DNA of 5,462 bases from Oscillospiraceae bacterium (GCA_009785655.1 WQVW01000125.1:1-5462), one strand, 5' to 3'; shown: positions 1 through 5,462, numbered from the stretch's first letter. Notes: generated by a model from the sequence alone, not told the origin. Translations and numbers: made by a program.

Positions 1-86
1 GCCACATATTTCTCCCGATGAAAGGCCACCGCGCCATTGCCGCCCTTACCCGCTTTGACTGTTATTGAGGCTTTGTCTACAAACAT
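1..86 (-). CDS. obg: GTPase Obg/CgtA, N-terminal start only (partial, runs off window)
   Basis: Only the first 28 codons are present; the gene continues past base 1. The fragment begins MFVDKASITVKAGKGG and continues NGAVAFHREKYV, the opening of the glycine-rich Obg fold that precedes the G domain in this family. Obg proteins are essential GTPases that associate with the 50S ribosomal subunit and affect ribosome maturation and stress responses; that is family knowledge, and the GTPase motifs lie outside the window. The ATG at 86-84 is preceded by AAGGAG (99-94) with a 7-nt spacer, so the start is secure. The gene follows the DUF3795 gene by 35 bp. The usual upstream partners in Bacillota, rplU and rpmA, are not adjacent here. 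The identification is very sure despite the short length, because this N-terminus is highly conserved. Confidence 0.93.
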   Translation of the reverse strand, partial: MFVDKASITVKAGKGGNGAVAFHREKYV

Positions 87-121
87 GTTGTTTCTCCTTC
101 GTATAGTGCCTATATCCGGCG

Positions 122-421
122 TTATTTGTTTTGCTCCATGAGCCATTCATCCGCACCGTTTTTAATGATTTTTTGCATATTATGGAATGCCGCTAAGTGT
201 GACGGCTTCCCGTCATAGTAGAAATCGTTTAACATAACGCATGGGAACTCACCGCACTCTCCACAATGAAGCAATCCGCGCTGAATGGCACAGGCACGCG
301 TTGGGCAGTCGTCAACCAACGCAGTCTCATTCCTACATCCCTGGCAATTCATGTTCTGCTTGTAATTCGCACATTCCCCGCAAAACATCCCGCAATACGA
401 TAAAGCTTCATATTTGCCCAT
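122..421 (-). CDS. Cysteine-rich DUF3795 family protein
   Basis: A 99-residue protein with ten cysteines: C10, C14, C17, C26, C29, C39, C44, C53, C56 and C61. They are arranged as CGMFCGEC, CQGC, a C-x4-C pair, then CGECGEFPC. This layout, with an early YCGxxCxxC and a later C-x-x-C-x-E-F-P-C, is that of DUF3795 proteins, which are small and of unknown function. The paired cysteines suggest metal or Fe-S binding, which is inference. There is no signal peptide or membrane segment, so the protein is probably cytoplasmic. I chose the ATG at 421; a TTG one codon upstream (424) is also in frame, and a GAGGAG Shine-Dalgarno lies about 9 nt before the ATG. The gene follows the APH-fold kinase by 52 bp and precedes obg by 35 bp. 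The cysteine-poor tail (residues 62-99) is probably helical. Confidence 0.85.
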   Translation of the reverse strand: MGKYEALSYCGMFCGECANYKQNMNCQGCRNETALVDDCPTRACAIQRGLLHCGECGEFPCVMLNDFYYDGKPSHLAAFHNMQKIIKNGADEWLMEQNK

Positions 422-450
422 CAAGCGTCGCTCCTCGCATAAAATTAAAA

Positions 451-479
451 ATTATCTGCTTTTGTTTTCGATATTACAA
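451..479 (-). promoter_or_regulatory. Candidate sigma-A promoter upstream of the DUF3795 gene
   Basis: Read on the minus strand, TTGTAA (479-474) and GATAAT (456-451) are separated by 17 bp. This matches the consensus at four of six and five of six bases. The -35 overlaps the stop codon of the kinase gene. Transcription would start near 444, leaving a leader of about 23 nt that includes the GAGGAG ribosome-binding site. The region is very AT-rich, so a chance match is possible. If real, DUF3795 and perhaps obg can be transcribed independently of the upstream genes. Confidence 0.4.
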
Positions 480-1478
480 CAGACTCAAAGTTTTCGATAT
501 GTCAAATTCTAAAAAAGGCTTTTTATTTAGGATTCTGTCAAGACAGGTGGAAATAAAATCATCTCCCCACTTATTATGCGCACCCTTACTTTTGTTTTCA
601 AGAATGGTAGACAGATAGACAAAATCTCGCATTGTAAACAAAGGCTGCAAATTCATTATCACATCTCTGTTCAGCTTGTTTTCTGTGATGTATCCGGCAA
701 TTAAATAATACAACATCATTTCCGCTTCTTCCGCTTTTGTTATAAGCTTTGTCGGGTCATCGCTGAGTAAGAAACAATGCACCCAAATAGCTATATCGGT
801 CGCATACCATGAATACTCACACTCATCAAAATCAAAAACCGTGATATGGCCGTTTTCATCAATCATGTAATTTGAAAGCTGATAATCGCCGTGAGTCAAC
901 CCAAAAACATCACTATCTATGGGTAGATCACTCATTTCATTCATGTATTCTACAAAGGCGCTGTACAGCTTTTCATCATATGCGCGGAATAATTCATATG
1001 CCTTTATCAAATGCTGGCTTTCGTTCCACAAGCGTCGTTTTTCTGCACGTTCCGGCTTATAGTCTCTGGCTAATCTGTGAATTTTTCCGAGTTCTTTCCC
1101 TATATTTTTCAGTTTTTCCGGCGTTGAATCCGAACTACGGCCATCCCAATTTTGCCCGTTCGCCCATGAAAAAGCCGCAATATAAAACGCTTGATTATCA
1201 ACAGTAACAAATAAAACGCTTTTATTATCAACCGTTAAAAGTGGAGAAACAACTGCGGCACCGTTTTTGTATAGATAAAGCTGAAAATCCAGTTCGCTGG
1301 AAATTTGGTTAATACTACGGTGCCGCTCTGACGTAATGCGTAAAATAAATGAATTGTCAGGGCAAATCACTTTGTATGCATAATTATGTAATTCCCTTAT
1401 AAATTCAACACGCACCGCAGTTTCATCAAATTGCCCTGCTATTCGTAGCAAATCAATGCCGCGAAAAATATCATCCAT
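474..1478 (-). CDS. APH-fold phosphotransferase (aminoglycoside phosphotransferase / homoserine kinase-like family)
   Basis: A 334-residue soluble protein with the APH/choline-kinase fold. The N-lobe holds a short beta-rich region (NYAYKV at 32-37, FILRITSERHR at 44-54). The catalytic loop is LTHGDYQLSN (194-203), matching the H-G-D-x4-N Brenner motif, with D198 as the likely catalytic base and N203 as a metal ligand. The metal-binding DFG-equivalent is VFDFDE (214-219). Such enzymes use ATP or GTP to phosphorylate a hydroxyl on a small molecule (aminoglycosides, homoserine, choline, methylthioribose) or on proteins (SrkA type). The substrate here cannot be read from sequence, and antibiotic resistance should not be assumed. 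The ATG at 1478 has a TAGGAG Shine-Dalgarno whose TAG is also the stop of the decayed GNAT fragment upstream. The gene is notably AT-rich (28% and 38% GC in the 60-bp lines from 481 and 541, hand count), unlike the SLH gene. Confidence 0.88.
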   Translation of the reverse strand: MDDIFRGIDLLRIAGQFDETAVRVEFIRELHNYAYKVICPDNSFILRITSERHRSINQISSELDFQLYLYKNGAAVVSPLLTVDNKSVLFVTVDNQAFYIAAFSWANGQNWDGRSSDSTPEKLKNIGKELGKIHRLARDYKPERAEKRRLWNESQHLIKAYELFRAYDEKLYSAFVEYMNEMSDLPIDSDVFGLTHGDYQLSNYMIDENGHITVFDFDECEYSWYATDIAIWVHCFLLSDDPTKLITKAEEAEMMLYYLIAGYITENKLNRDVIMNLQPLFTMRDFVYLSTILENKSKGAHNKWGDDFISTCLDRILNKKPFLEFDISKTLSLL

Positions 1479-1490
1479 ATATTCACTCTC

Positions 1491-1592
1491 CTACCCCGTC
1501 AGTAACGTCAGCATACCGTCAAAACTTCCTCGATACATGCACGCTTACGCGGGTTTGAGTCCTGCGCGGCGCGCTGCCCGGTGAAACGCTAC
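1491..1592 (-). pseudogene. Decayed C-terminal fragment of a second GNAT acetyltransferase
   Basis: This gap contains no full ORF, but its minus-strand translation matches the last 33 residues and stop codon of the intact GNAT gene at 1907-2635. The fragment reads VAFHRAARRAGLKPA, then an in-frame stop, then ACMYRGSFDGMLTLLTG and a terminal TAG. The intact copy reads VASQRVAHRAGFKPA, W, then VCTYQGSFEGVLTSPTG. By hand count 20 of 33 residues and about 75 of 102 bases agree, with no gaps. The conserved tryptophan has become TAA. Beyond about 1600, towards the ybjQ-like gene, the similarity fades and further stops appear, so at least the first 200 residues of this gene are missing. It is too diverged to be a recent duplication. 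Either two tandem paralogous GNAT genes existed and one was lost, or a related GNAT gene was overwritten when the ybjQ-like gene arrived. The fragment's stop codon lies inside the kinase gene's ribosome-binding site. Confidence 0.85.
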
Positions 1593-1616
1593 CGCACATA
1601 ATGCTTATCAGGCGTC

Positions 1617-1859
1617 TTATATAAATTTCACAGCAGTGCCAGTAGCCAAGACGCAATTGGTGCTGCCGCCCCCGAAAGCGTAGCGAACGTTGATGATCGC
1701 ATCAGCGTTCATTTGTTTTGCTTCGCTTTCCATTTCTGCATTGGCGCGCTGTGCCGCCTTTTGCAAATTCACGCCAAAGGCAAGCATACCCCACCCATTG
1801 ACTATAGCAAGTGTCTCAAAGTTTTTACCTGTAATAAAATCCGTATTGACTAGAATCAT
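1617..1859 (-). CDS. Short YbjQ/UPF0145 family protein (putative heavy-metal-binding domain)
   Basis: An 80-residue protein resembling the YbjQ (DUF74, UPF0145) family. Recognisable parts are the N-terminal strand MILVNTDFITGKNF, the central ANAEMESEAKQMNADAIINVRY (39-60, matching the family's A-x2-EM-x2-EA-x3-GANAI segment) and the C-terminal ATGTAVKF (72-79). Family members form ring-shaped oligomers in solved structures. A metal-binding role has been proposed from the fold, but the function is unknown. Typical members are about 100-110 residues. This one lacks most of the glycine-rich loop (GGRSxxYE in relatives) between the second strand and the central helix, roughly at residues 30-36. 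It has no signal peptide. The ATG at 1859 is preceded by AAAGGAGAG with an 8-nt spacer. It lies 47 bp after the GNAT gene, with the GNAT remnant on its other side. Confidence 0.8.
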   Translation of the reverse strand: MILVNTDFITGKNFETLAIVNGWGMLAFGVNLQKAAQRANAEMESEAKQMNADAIINVRYAFGGGSTNCVLATGTAVKFI

Positions 1860-1906
1860 AGTTTTATCTCTCCTTTATTTTGTATCTTCTAAATTTTACG
1901 CATCCA

Positions 1907-2635
1907 CTACCCGGTCGGAGATGTCAGCACACCTTCAAAGCTTCCCTGGTACGTACACACCCATGCGGGTTTGAATCCGGCGCGATGCGCCACCCGCTGG
2001 GACGCAACATTGCTGTAAGACGTACCATAATAAGGAATCTTCCCGCGTTCCAGAATCTCAATCGCCAGTCTGTTTGTCAGCATCGCCGCGATACCTCGGT
2101 CGCGGTATTCCGGATATACATCAATTCCGATCTGCCACAGCATTTCACAGTCTGCGCTTGCTCCCGCCATGCCAACAACGTTTGCATCCACCCTCGCCAA
2201 CGTTGCCAGTATGTCCGGGCGAGGATGGTTTTCATCGTATCCGAGGGCATTTTTGAAATCGGGATAAAGCCCATAGAGTTCCAATATATCATCCCGCTCT
2301 AAAACCTCAACATCAAACCCATCCGACATTGATAGTAGACTCAAATTGTTATCCGGCAGAAAATAATGACCGACACCGCGCACGAACGGCATGGAAAATG
2401 CCTCATCGCGATTCTTTCCGTCAAGCTGTTCACAAAGATATGGCAGAATATCCGGCGCGGCCGACACGATGACCGCACCGCCCATTGTCAGCATTTCAAA
2501 ATGACGTTCGCTACGCAAGAACAGACGCCTGCCTGGATTCTCTTTCGCTTCGCAGAACACGAACCCATCACCGCCAAAGTCCTCCGGCAAGCAGTTCAAG
2601 TCAATCGCCAACTGGGCGCGGACTTCTGACAACAT
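1907..2635 (-). CDS. GNAT family N-acetyltransferase
   Basis: A 242-residue protein whose C-terminal half is a GNAT domain. From the ATG, acetyl-CoA-binding motif A is VYPEYRDRGIAA (173-184, with the R-D-R-G-I-A pyrophosphate loop). Motif B is SNVASQRVAHRAGF (208-221), the usual N-x-A-S-x-R-x-A-x-x-x-G-F signature. The N-terminal 130 residues form a separate domain of the kind seen in clostridial GNATs that begin near QLAIDLNCLPEDF. The enzyme would transfer an acetyl group from acetyl-CoA to an amine; the substrate is unknown. I chose the ATG at 2635, two bases after the TGA of the SLH gene. A GTG at 2647 would add four residues and overlap that gene. Neither has a clear Shine-Dalgarno, so initiation is probably coupled to termination upstream. 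A decayed relative of its C-terminus lies at 1491-1592. Confidence 0.87.
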   Translation of the reverse strand: MLSEVRAQLAIDLNCLPEDFGGDGFVFCEAKENPGRRLFLRSERHFEMLTMGGAVIVSAAPDILPYLCEQLDGKNRDEAFSMPFVRGVGHYFLPDNNLSLLSMSDGFDVEVLERDDILELYGLYPDFKNALGYDENHPRPDILATLARVDANVVGMAGASADCEMLWQIGIDVYPEYRDRGIAAMLTNRLAIEILERGKIPYYGTSYSNVASQRVAHRAGFKPAWVCTYQGSFEGVLTSPTG

Positions 2636-2637
2636 AA

Positions 2638-4932
2638 TCAAATCCACAGCACAGATGCTAACACCCTCGCCATCTGCGCTCTGGTCAGACTTGCGCCCGG
2701 CATTAATCTTCCGTCAGCGCCGCCGACAACGCCGAGACCTACAAGTGTCGCCGTCGGTATTACCGCGAATTCGGATATCGAATCGTAATCGGTAAACTCA
2801 GACAAGTCAACCATCATATATTCCGAAACTTCTATATCAAGTATGCCCAACGCCCGATAGACGAATGTAAATGCCTCCTGCCTTGTTAGCGGGGAGAGCG
2901 GGTTGAATCGGTTGCCGCCCACACCTTGGGCGATACCCATCTCTTGCGCCCAGGCGACGGCATCGGCGAAATAGACATCAAACGGCACATCCTCAAAGTC
3001 GGAAGAGCTGCCGGGAATTGGCTCCCCCGCCGCCCTGTGCAGCATCAGCACGAAGTCGCCTCTGCGTATCTCAAGATTCGGCCCGTAAGTTTCAGGCGTA
3101 ATTCCCGTCACAATCCCGGCGTTGAACAGATATTCCACATATCCTCGCGCCCAATGATCCTGCATGTCCTCAAACCCACCGCCGATTTCGACTTCAATCA
3201 CTTCGTGTCTGTCGCCGGCAGATACGGTGATCGTTCCGCGTTCACCAATCGTCTCCCCTGCGACAAAAACACCGAGTTCAGTAAACTCCCCGATATCGCC
3301 GTCCACCGTGTATGTAAACGCATCCATCTGCGATATGACGTTACGTCTGTAGAACGTTGCCGCAACGTCGAACTCAAACACATCTCCCGGCTGCAGCGTC
3401 ACTGACGTCAACCGCGCGGCATGTTCCCGCCGTGAGACAATGATTGATGTAGGTTCGGTAATCACAAATATCTCACCCACACCCTGCGCCCCGGTGGATG
3501 CTGACTGCAACGTGATCACGTCCGACCCCGCGATACTGCCGGCCGTATACCATGTGCCGCTGATAAAGGAATCATATGCCGTCGCCACCGCTGTAATGTC
3601 GTACGGCGCAGTAACAGGCATGTATCCCCCGTCTGTTGCTATAAAGTTGAGATATGTACTGGATCCCGCAAGTACAATTATTCCGTCGTTTTCAAGGTGC
3701 AGATTCCGCACAAAACCGTCAGATACTGCATTTGTTACGAATAATATGTAAGTCGAGCATCTGCGCTCCGCCCCGTCAGATGGGCGGGAAATCACCCGGC
3801 TGTACTGCTCACCCGGTAACCGCACGCTGATGGCGGAAGAACCGCCGCCGTCAAAGTTCACAGCGTACACTGCCCCCTGGCGGATAAATTCATCCGCCAG
3901 CTCGTCCATTGTCAGGCCGACCGAATACGGGCTGTTGCGCCCGTCAACCACGATGCTTATTACACTGCCATCCTCGCGCAGGCCAAACGCCGTCCGCGGT
4001 GCACGCGCGCGTAGTGCCTGATCCCACTCGTCGGCGTCTGTTCGGATTCCGTTCGCGACAAGTATGTCACCACCGCCCGTTGCGAATTGGGCTTGCGCCA
4101 GCCTTTCATCATTTGCCGTTGTTGTCATGGTAACAATGTCGCCAATGGCGAAACTGTCATGCACTTCACACCATCCGCTTTGCTCTGCGGCGGTGAGTAC
4201 CATGTATCCTTGCCCTATGTACATATCCCCGTCTGACTGAATCTTGTCAACCACCTGCAGCGTCATTTCCCCCGATACTGTGGGGACACCGTAAAGTATT
4301 CTGAAACGCACCGACCACCCGGGCGACGATGTTCTTGTCGTATCATTTGAAAACGCCTCTGAAAACAAATACATGCCGCCTGTATCGACGCGGGCTTTGT
4401 TAAAATGATACAGTCTCACCGTCTCTCCCGCGTTATACACCTCAAATCCACCGCCATTATTGGTCAGCGTGATCTGCACATGCGGTGACGGTATGAAAAA
4501 AACGCCCCCGTTATTGTCAAAGGCCACGGCGGCTCTTCTGGATGCACTGGATTTGTAAATCCCGTTTTCAATCACAATGCCCATCGGAATGCCGGTCTGC
4601 ATTGAAAAGAAGTCCGAATTAACAGCGGCAAGCACGTTGTATCCTAAACCTTCAGCATGGCTTACAATCTCCGATATCCTGTTCGCGCCAGCAACTGTGG
4701 GGCCTGTCATTACGATCGGAAATGCGTCCCCCGCCCCGGTCAACCGCAGTTGAAAACTCTCTGCCCGCCCTGGGGCACCCAACCATGAGATGGTGTTTAT
4801 GTACTGCAAATTGTTCGCTAACCACCGTGTGTTTGTGTACACCGTGTTGCCGATGGCGTAGACGGCAGTGGATACCAGAATCGCCAATATAATGAAAAGC
4901 GAAGTTCCGGCTCTCAGTAATTTACGTTTCAT
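2638..4932 (-). CDS. Secreted phosphodiester glycosidase (NAGPA/DUF2233) with three SLH repeats
   Basis: A 764-residue surface protein. Residues 1-26 are a signal peptide: MKRKLLR, a hydrophobic core, and VYA before the likely cleavage site. The catalytic NAGPA domain spans roughly 90-400, with AAVNSDFF (102-109), RTAFGLREDG (313-322), VVDGRN (328-333), VGLTMDELA (338-346) and NFDGGGSS (359-366). These are the conserved blocks of PF09992, whose mammalian member removes GlcNAc from a phosphodiester. Residues about 400-585 look like beta-rich spacer domains. Three SLH repeats follow (about 587-635, 646-695 and 712-763), with RRGDF, TRQEA and TRAQM as versions of the TRAE-type motif; SLH repeats normally bind secondary cell-wall polysaccharide. 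The protein therefore probably cleaves phosphodiester-linked sugars at the cell surface; the substrate is unknown. An upstream ATG at 4968 is rejected because it lies inside the -10 box. The ATG at 4932 has AAAGGA 8 nt before it. Confidence 0.92.
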   Translation of the reverse strand: MKRKLLRAGTSLFIILAILVSTAVYAIGNTVYTNTRWLANNLQYINTISWLGAPGRAESFQLRLTGAGDAFPIVMTGPTVAGANRISEIVSHAEGLGYNVLAAVNSDFFSMQTGIPMGIVIENGIYKSSASRRAAVAFDNNGGVFFIPSPHVQITLTNNGGGFEVYNAGETVRLYHFNKARVDTGGMYLFSEAFSNDTTRTSSPGWSVRFRILYGVPTVSGEMTLQVVDKIQSDGDMYIGQGYMVLTAAEQSGWCEVHDSFAIGDIVTMTTTANDERLAQAQFATGGGDILVANGIRTDADEWDQALRARAPRTAFGLREDGSVISIVVDGRNSPYSVGLTMDELADEFIRQGAVYAVNFDGGGSSAISVRLPGEQYSRVISRPSDGAERRCSTYILFVTNAVSDGFVRNLHLENDGIIVLAGSSTYLNFIATDGGYMPVTAPYDITAVATAYDSFISGTWYTAGSIAGSDVITLQSASTGAQGVGEIFVITEPTSIIVSRREHAARLTSVTLQPGDVFEFDVAATFYRRNVISQMDAFTYTVDGDIGEFTELGVFVAGETIGERGTITVSAGDRHEVIEVEIGGGFEDMQDHWARGYVEYLFNAGIVTGITPETYGPNLEIRRGDFVLMLHRAAGEPIPGSSSDFEDVPFDVYFADAVAWAQEMGIAQGVGGNRFNPLSPLTRQEAFTFVYRALGILDIEVSEYMMVDLSEFTDYDSISEFAVIPTATLVGLGVVGGADGRLMPGASLTRAQMARVLASVLWI

Positions 4933-4939
4933 CAGATTT

Positions 4940-4946
4940 TTCCTTT
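4940..4946 (-). promoter_or_regulatory. Ribosome-binding site that sets the SLH-protein start
   Basis: On the minus strand AAAGGAA precedes the ATG at 4932 by about 8 nt. No comparable site precedes the in-frame ATG at 4968. Together with the promoter placement this fixes translation at the methionine that opens the signal peptide. Confidence 0.75.
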
Positions 4947-4966
4947 CATCGCTGGAGTTAACGTCC

Positions 4967-4996
4967 ATTATAGCATAAAACTTCCCTGAATTTCAA
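4967..4996 (-). promoter_or_regulatory. Sigma-A-type promoter with extended -10 for the SLH-protein gene
   Basis: On the minus strand the -35 is TTGAAA (4996-4991, five of six consensus bases). An 18-bp spacer follows, then a perfect TATAAT (4972-4967) preceded by TG one base away, giving an extended -10. Transcription would start near 4960, leaving a leader of about 28 nt with the ribosome-binding site. The -35 lies inside the downstream arm of the inverted repeat at 4975-5070, so folding of that arm into a hairpin or cruciform could affect promoter use. The promoter would drive the SLH gene and, by coupling, the GNAT gene. Confidence 0.72.
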
Positions 4997-5070
4997 CAGC
5001 CGCGCCCAGCAATGGCATGTTTTCCGCAAACACATTGTCGGAAAATGCTGTGAAATCAGGGAAGTTTTAT
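4975..5070. repeat. Imperfect inverted repeat (96 nt) in the nadE / SLH-gene gap; possible terminator or small mobile element
   Basis: The left arm (4975-4999) and right arm (5048-5070) pair over 23 bp with only two single-base bulges, and both arms contain TAAAACTTCCCTGA on their respective strands. A second, inner stem pairs 5015-5026 with 5039-5048 (GCAT..TTTCCG with CGGAAAATGC) and may extend to a five-base ACACA loop at 5030-5034. The only large unpaired piece is about 15 nt at 5000-5014. On the minus strand the structure begins about 20 nt after the nadE stop and ends in GGGAAGTTTTAT, so it could terminate nadE transcription. Its U-tract is short, and its stem is longer and more elaborate than in ordinary intrinsic terminators. 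A MITE-like or other dispersed repeat is the main alternative. Confidence 0.75.
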
Positions 5071-5089
5071 TGTGTTGGTAATTTTTGCT

Positions 5090-5462
5090 TTATTTCGCTA
5101 AGGGCTCATAAACCTCCGGCATTCTGCGTTTGTGCTCGCTTCTGTTGTGATATCTTTCGATTATCGCAGCGTCTTCCGGTGAGGCAGTTCCATGCAACAG
5201 GAAATCGTCAATGCTTTTGTATGAAATTCCCATGTCCGCTTCATCCGTCTGCCCGTCGTAAAGCCCGGCGGAGGGGGCTTTTTTCACGATATTTTCCGGC
5301 GCGTTGAAATGCCGTAAAAACGCGTAGATTTCCGTCACCGTGAGGTCAGCTATCGGATTGAAGTCAAACGCGCCGTCTCCCCATTTTGTGAAGTAGCCCA
5401 TGTGCCGCTCGCTTCTGTTCCCTGTTCCGGCAACGAGTCTGTTCTCACTCGCGGCCACGGAA
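5090..5462 (-). CDS. nadE: NH3-dependent NAD+ synthetase, C-terminal part (partial, runs off window)
   Basis: The last 123 complete codons of the gene are present and the frame is open to the window edge. The GTG at 5458 is an internal valine, not a start. Recognisable NadE blocks, numbered from that valine, are LVAGTGNRSE (8-17), GYFTKWGDGAFDFNPIADL (21-39), KKAPSAGLYDGQTDE (59-73) and MGISYKSID (76-84). NadE makes NAD+ from nicotinic acid adenine dinucleotide, ATP and ammonia. The P-loop SGGxDSS motif of the ATP pyrophosphatase fold lies in the missing N-terminal part. Whether an N-terminal glutaminase domain is present therefore cannot be seen, although the sequence resembles the short ammonia-dependent type. 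The fragment ends with a tail, EVYEPLAK, and TAA, and the inverted repeat follows within about 20 bp. Confidence 0.93.
   Translation of the reverse strand, partial: SVAASENRLVAGTGNRSERHMGYFTKWGDGAFDFNPIADLTVTEIYAFLRHFNAPENIVKKAPSAGLYDGQTDEADMGISYKSIDDFLLHGTASPEDAAIIERYHNRSEHKRRMPEVYEPLAK

Noticed and set aside
102..114. Small palindrome TATAG-TGC-CTATA just before obg as a possible operator
   Set aside because: A five-base arm in a short gap is weak, and there is no regulator gene or second copy to support it.
241..618. Plus-strand open frame of 125 codons opposite DUF3795 and the end of the kinase gene
   Set aside because: It lies opposite two genes with clear family motifs, spans their intergenic gap, and shows no recognisable domain.
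1479..1616. Possible promoter for the kinase gene (TTGACG within the GNAT remnant)
   Set aside because: No acceptable -10 lies 16-19 bp downstream of it, and the segment is explained as decayed coding sequence.
1491..2008. Repeats around the ybjQ-like gene as integron attC sites or transposon ends
   Set aside because: The repeats are in frame and align as GNAT protein sequence. There is no attC-like core, terminal inverted repeat, integrase or transposase.
1880..2302. Plus-strand open frame of 140 codons opposite the GNAT domain
   Set aside because: The opposite strand carries intact GNAT motifs A and B. This frame shows no family features.
2926..3405. Plus-strand open frame of 159 codons opposite the SLH-repeat region
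   Set aside because: It is an antisense shadow of a strongly supported gene, rich in R, P and H, with no motif.
4933..4968. N-terminal extension of the SLH protein from the ATG at 4968
   Set aside because: That ATG overlaps the TATAAT box, has no ribosome-binding site, and would place 12 hydrophilic residues before a well-formed signal peptide.
5017..5307. Plus-strand open frame starting inside the inverted repeat
   Set aside because: It runs antisense to conserved nadE sequence and has no supported product.

Overview
The window is a stretch of bacterial chromosome with every recognisable gene on the minus strand, so transcription runs from high to low coordinates. The SLH-anchored secreted protein, the Shine-Dalgarno sequences (AAGGAG type), the sigma-A-like promoter and the family content (stand-alone C-terminal NadE fragment, Obg, DUF3795, YbjQ-like, GNAT, APH-fold kinase) suggest a mid-GC member of the Bacillota, most likely Clostridia. 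This is inference from gene content; no marker in the window fixes the genus.

In transcription order: (1) the C-terminal 123 residues of NAD+ synthetase (5090-5462, cut by the window edge); (2) a 120-bp gap holding a roughly 96-nt imperfect inverted repeat, with an extended -10 promoter overlapping its downstream arm; (3) a 764-residue secreted phosphodiester-glycosidase (NAGPA/DUF2233) protein with three C-terminal SLH repeats (2638-4932); (4) a GNAT N-acetyltransferase that starts within a few bases of the SLH gene's stop codon (1907-2635); (5) a short YbjQ/UPF0145 protein (1617-1859); (6) a decayed fragment of a second GNAT C-terminus (1491-1592), clearly related to the end of gene 4; (7) an APH-fold small-molecule kinase (474-1478); (8) a cysteine-rich DUF3795 protein (122-421); (9) the first 28 codons of the GTPase gene obg (1-86, cut by the window edge).

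Two housekeeping genes, nadE and obg, flank a set of accessory genes. The SLH gene and the GNAT gene probably share one transcript that starts at the promoter near 4967-4996. The genes after it are closely spaced, each has a good Shine-Dalgarno, and no strong terminator is visible between them. No pathway clearly joins the kinase, GNAT, YbjQ-like and DUF3795 proteins; they look like a collection of small accessory genes. The APH-fold gene is visibly AT-richer than the SLH and GNAT genes, and the change falls at the GNAT remnant, which points to a history of insertion or replacement there.

I see no CRISPR array, tRNA, rRNA, transposase or phage gene, and no convincing new multi-gene system. 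The most interesting items are the GNAT remnant flanking the ybjQ-like gene and the structured inverted repeat with its overlapping promoter. No gene-free stretch exceeds 300 bases.
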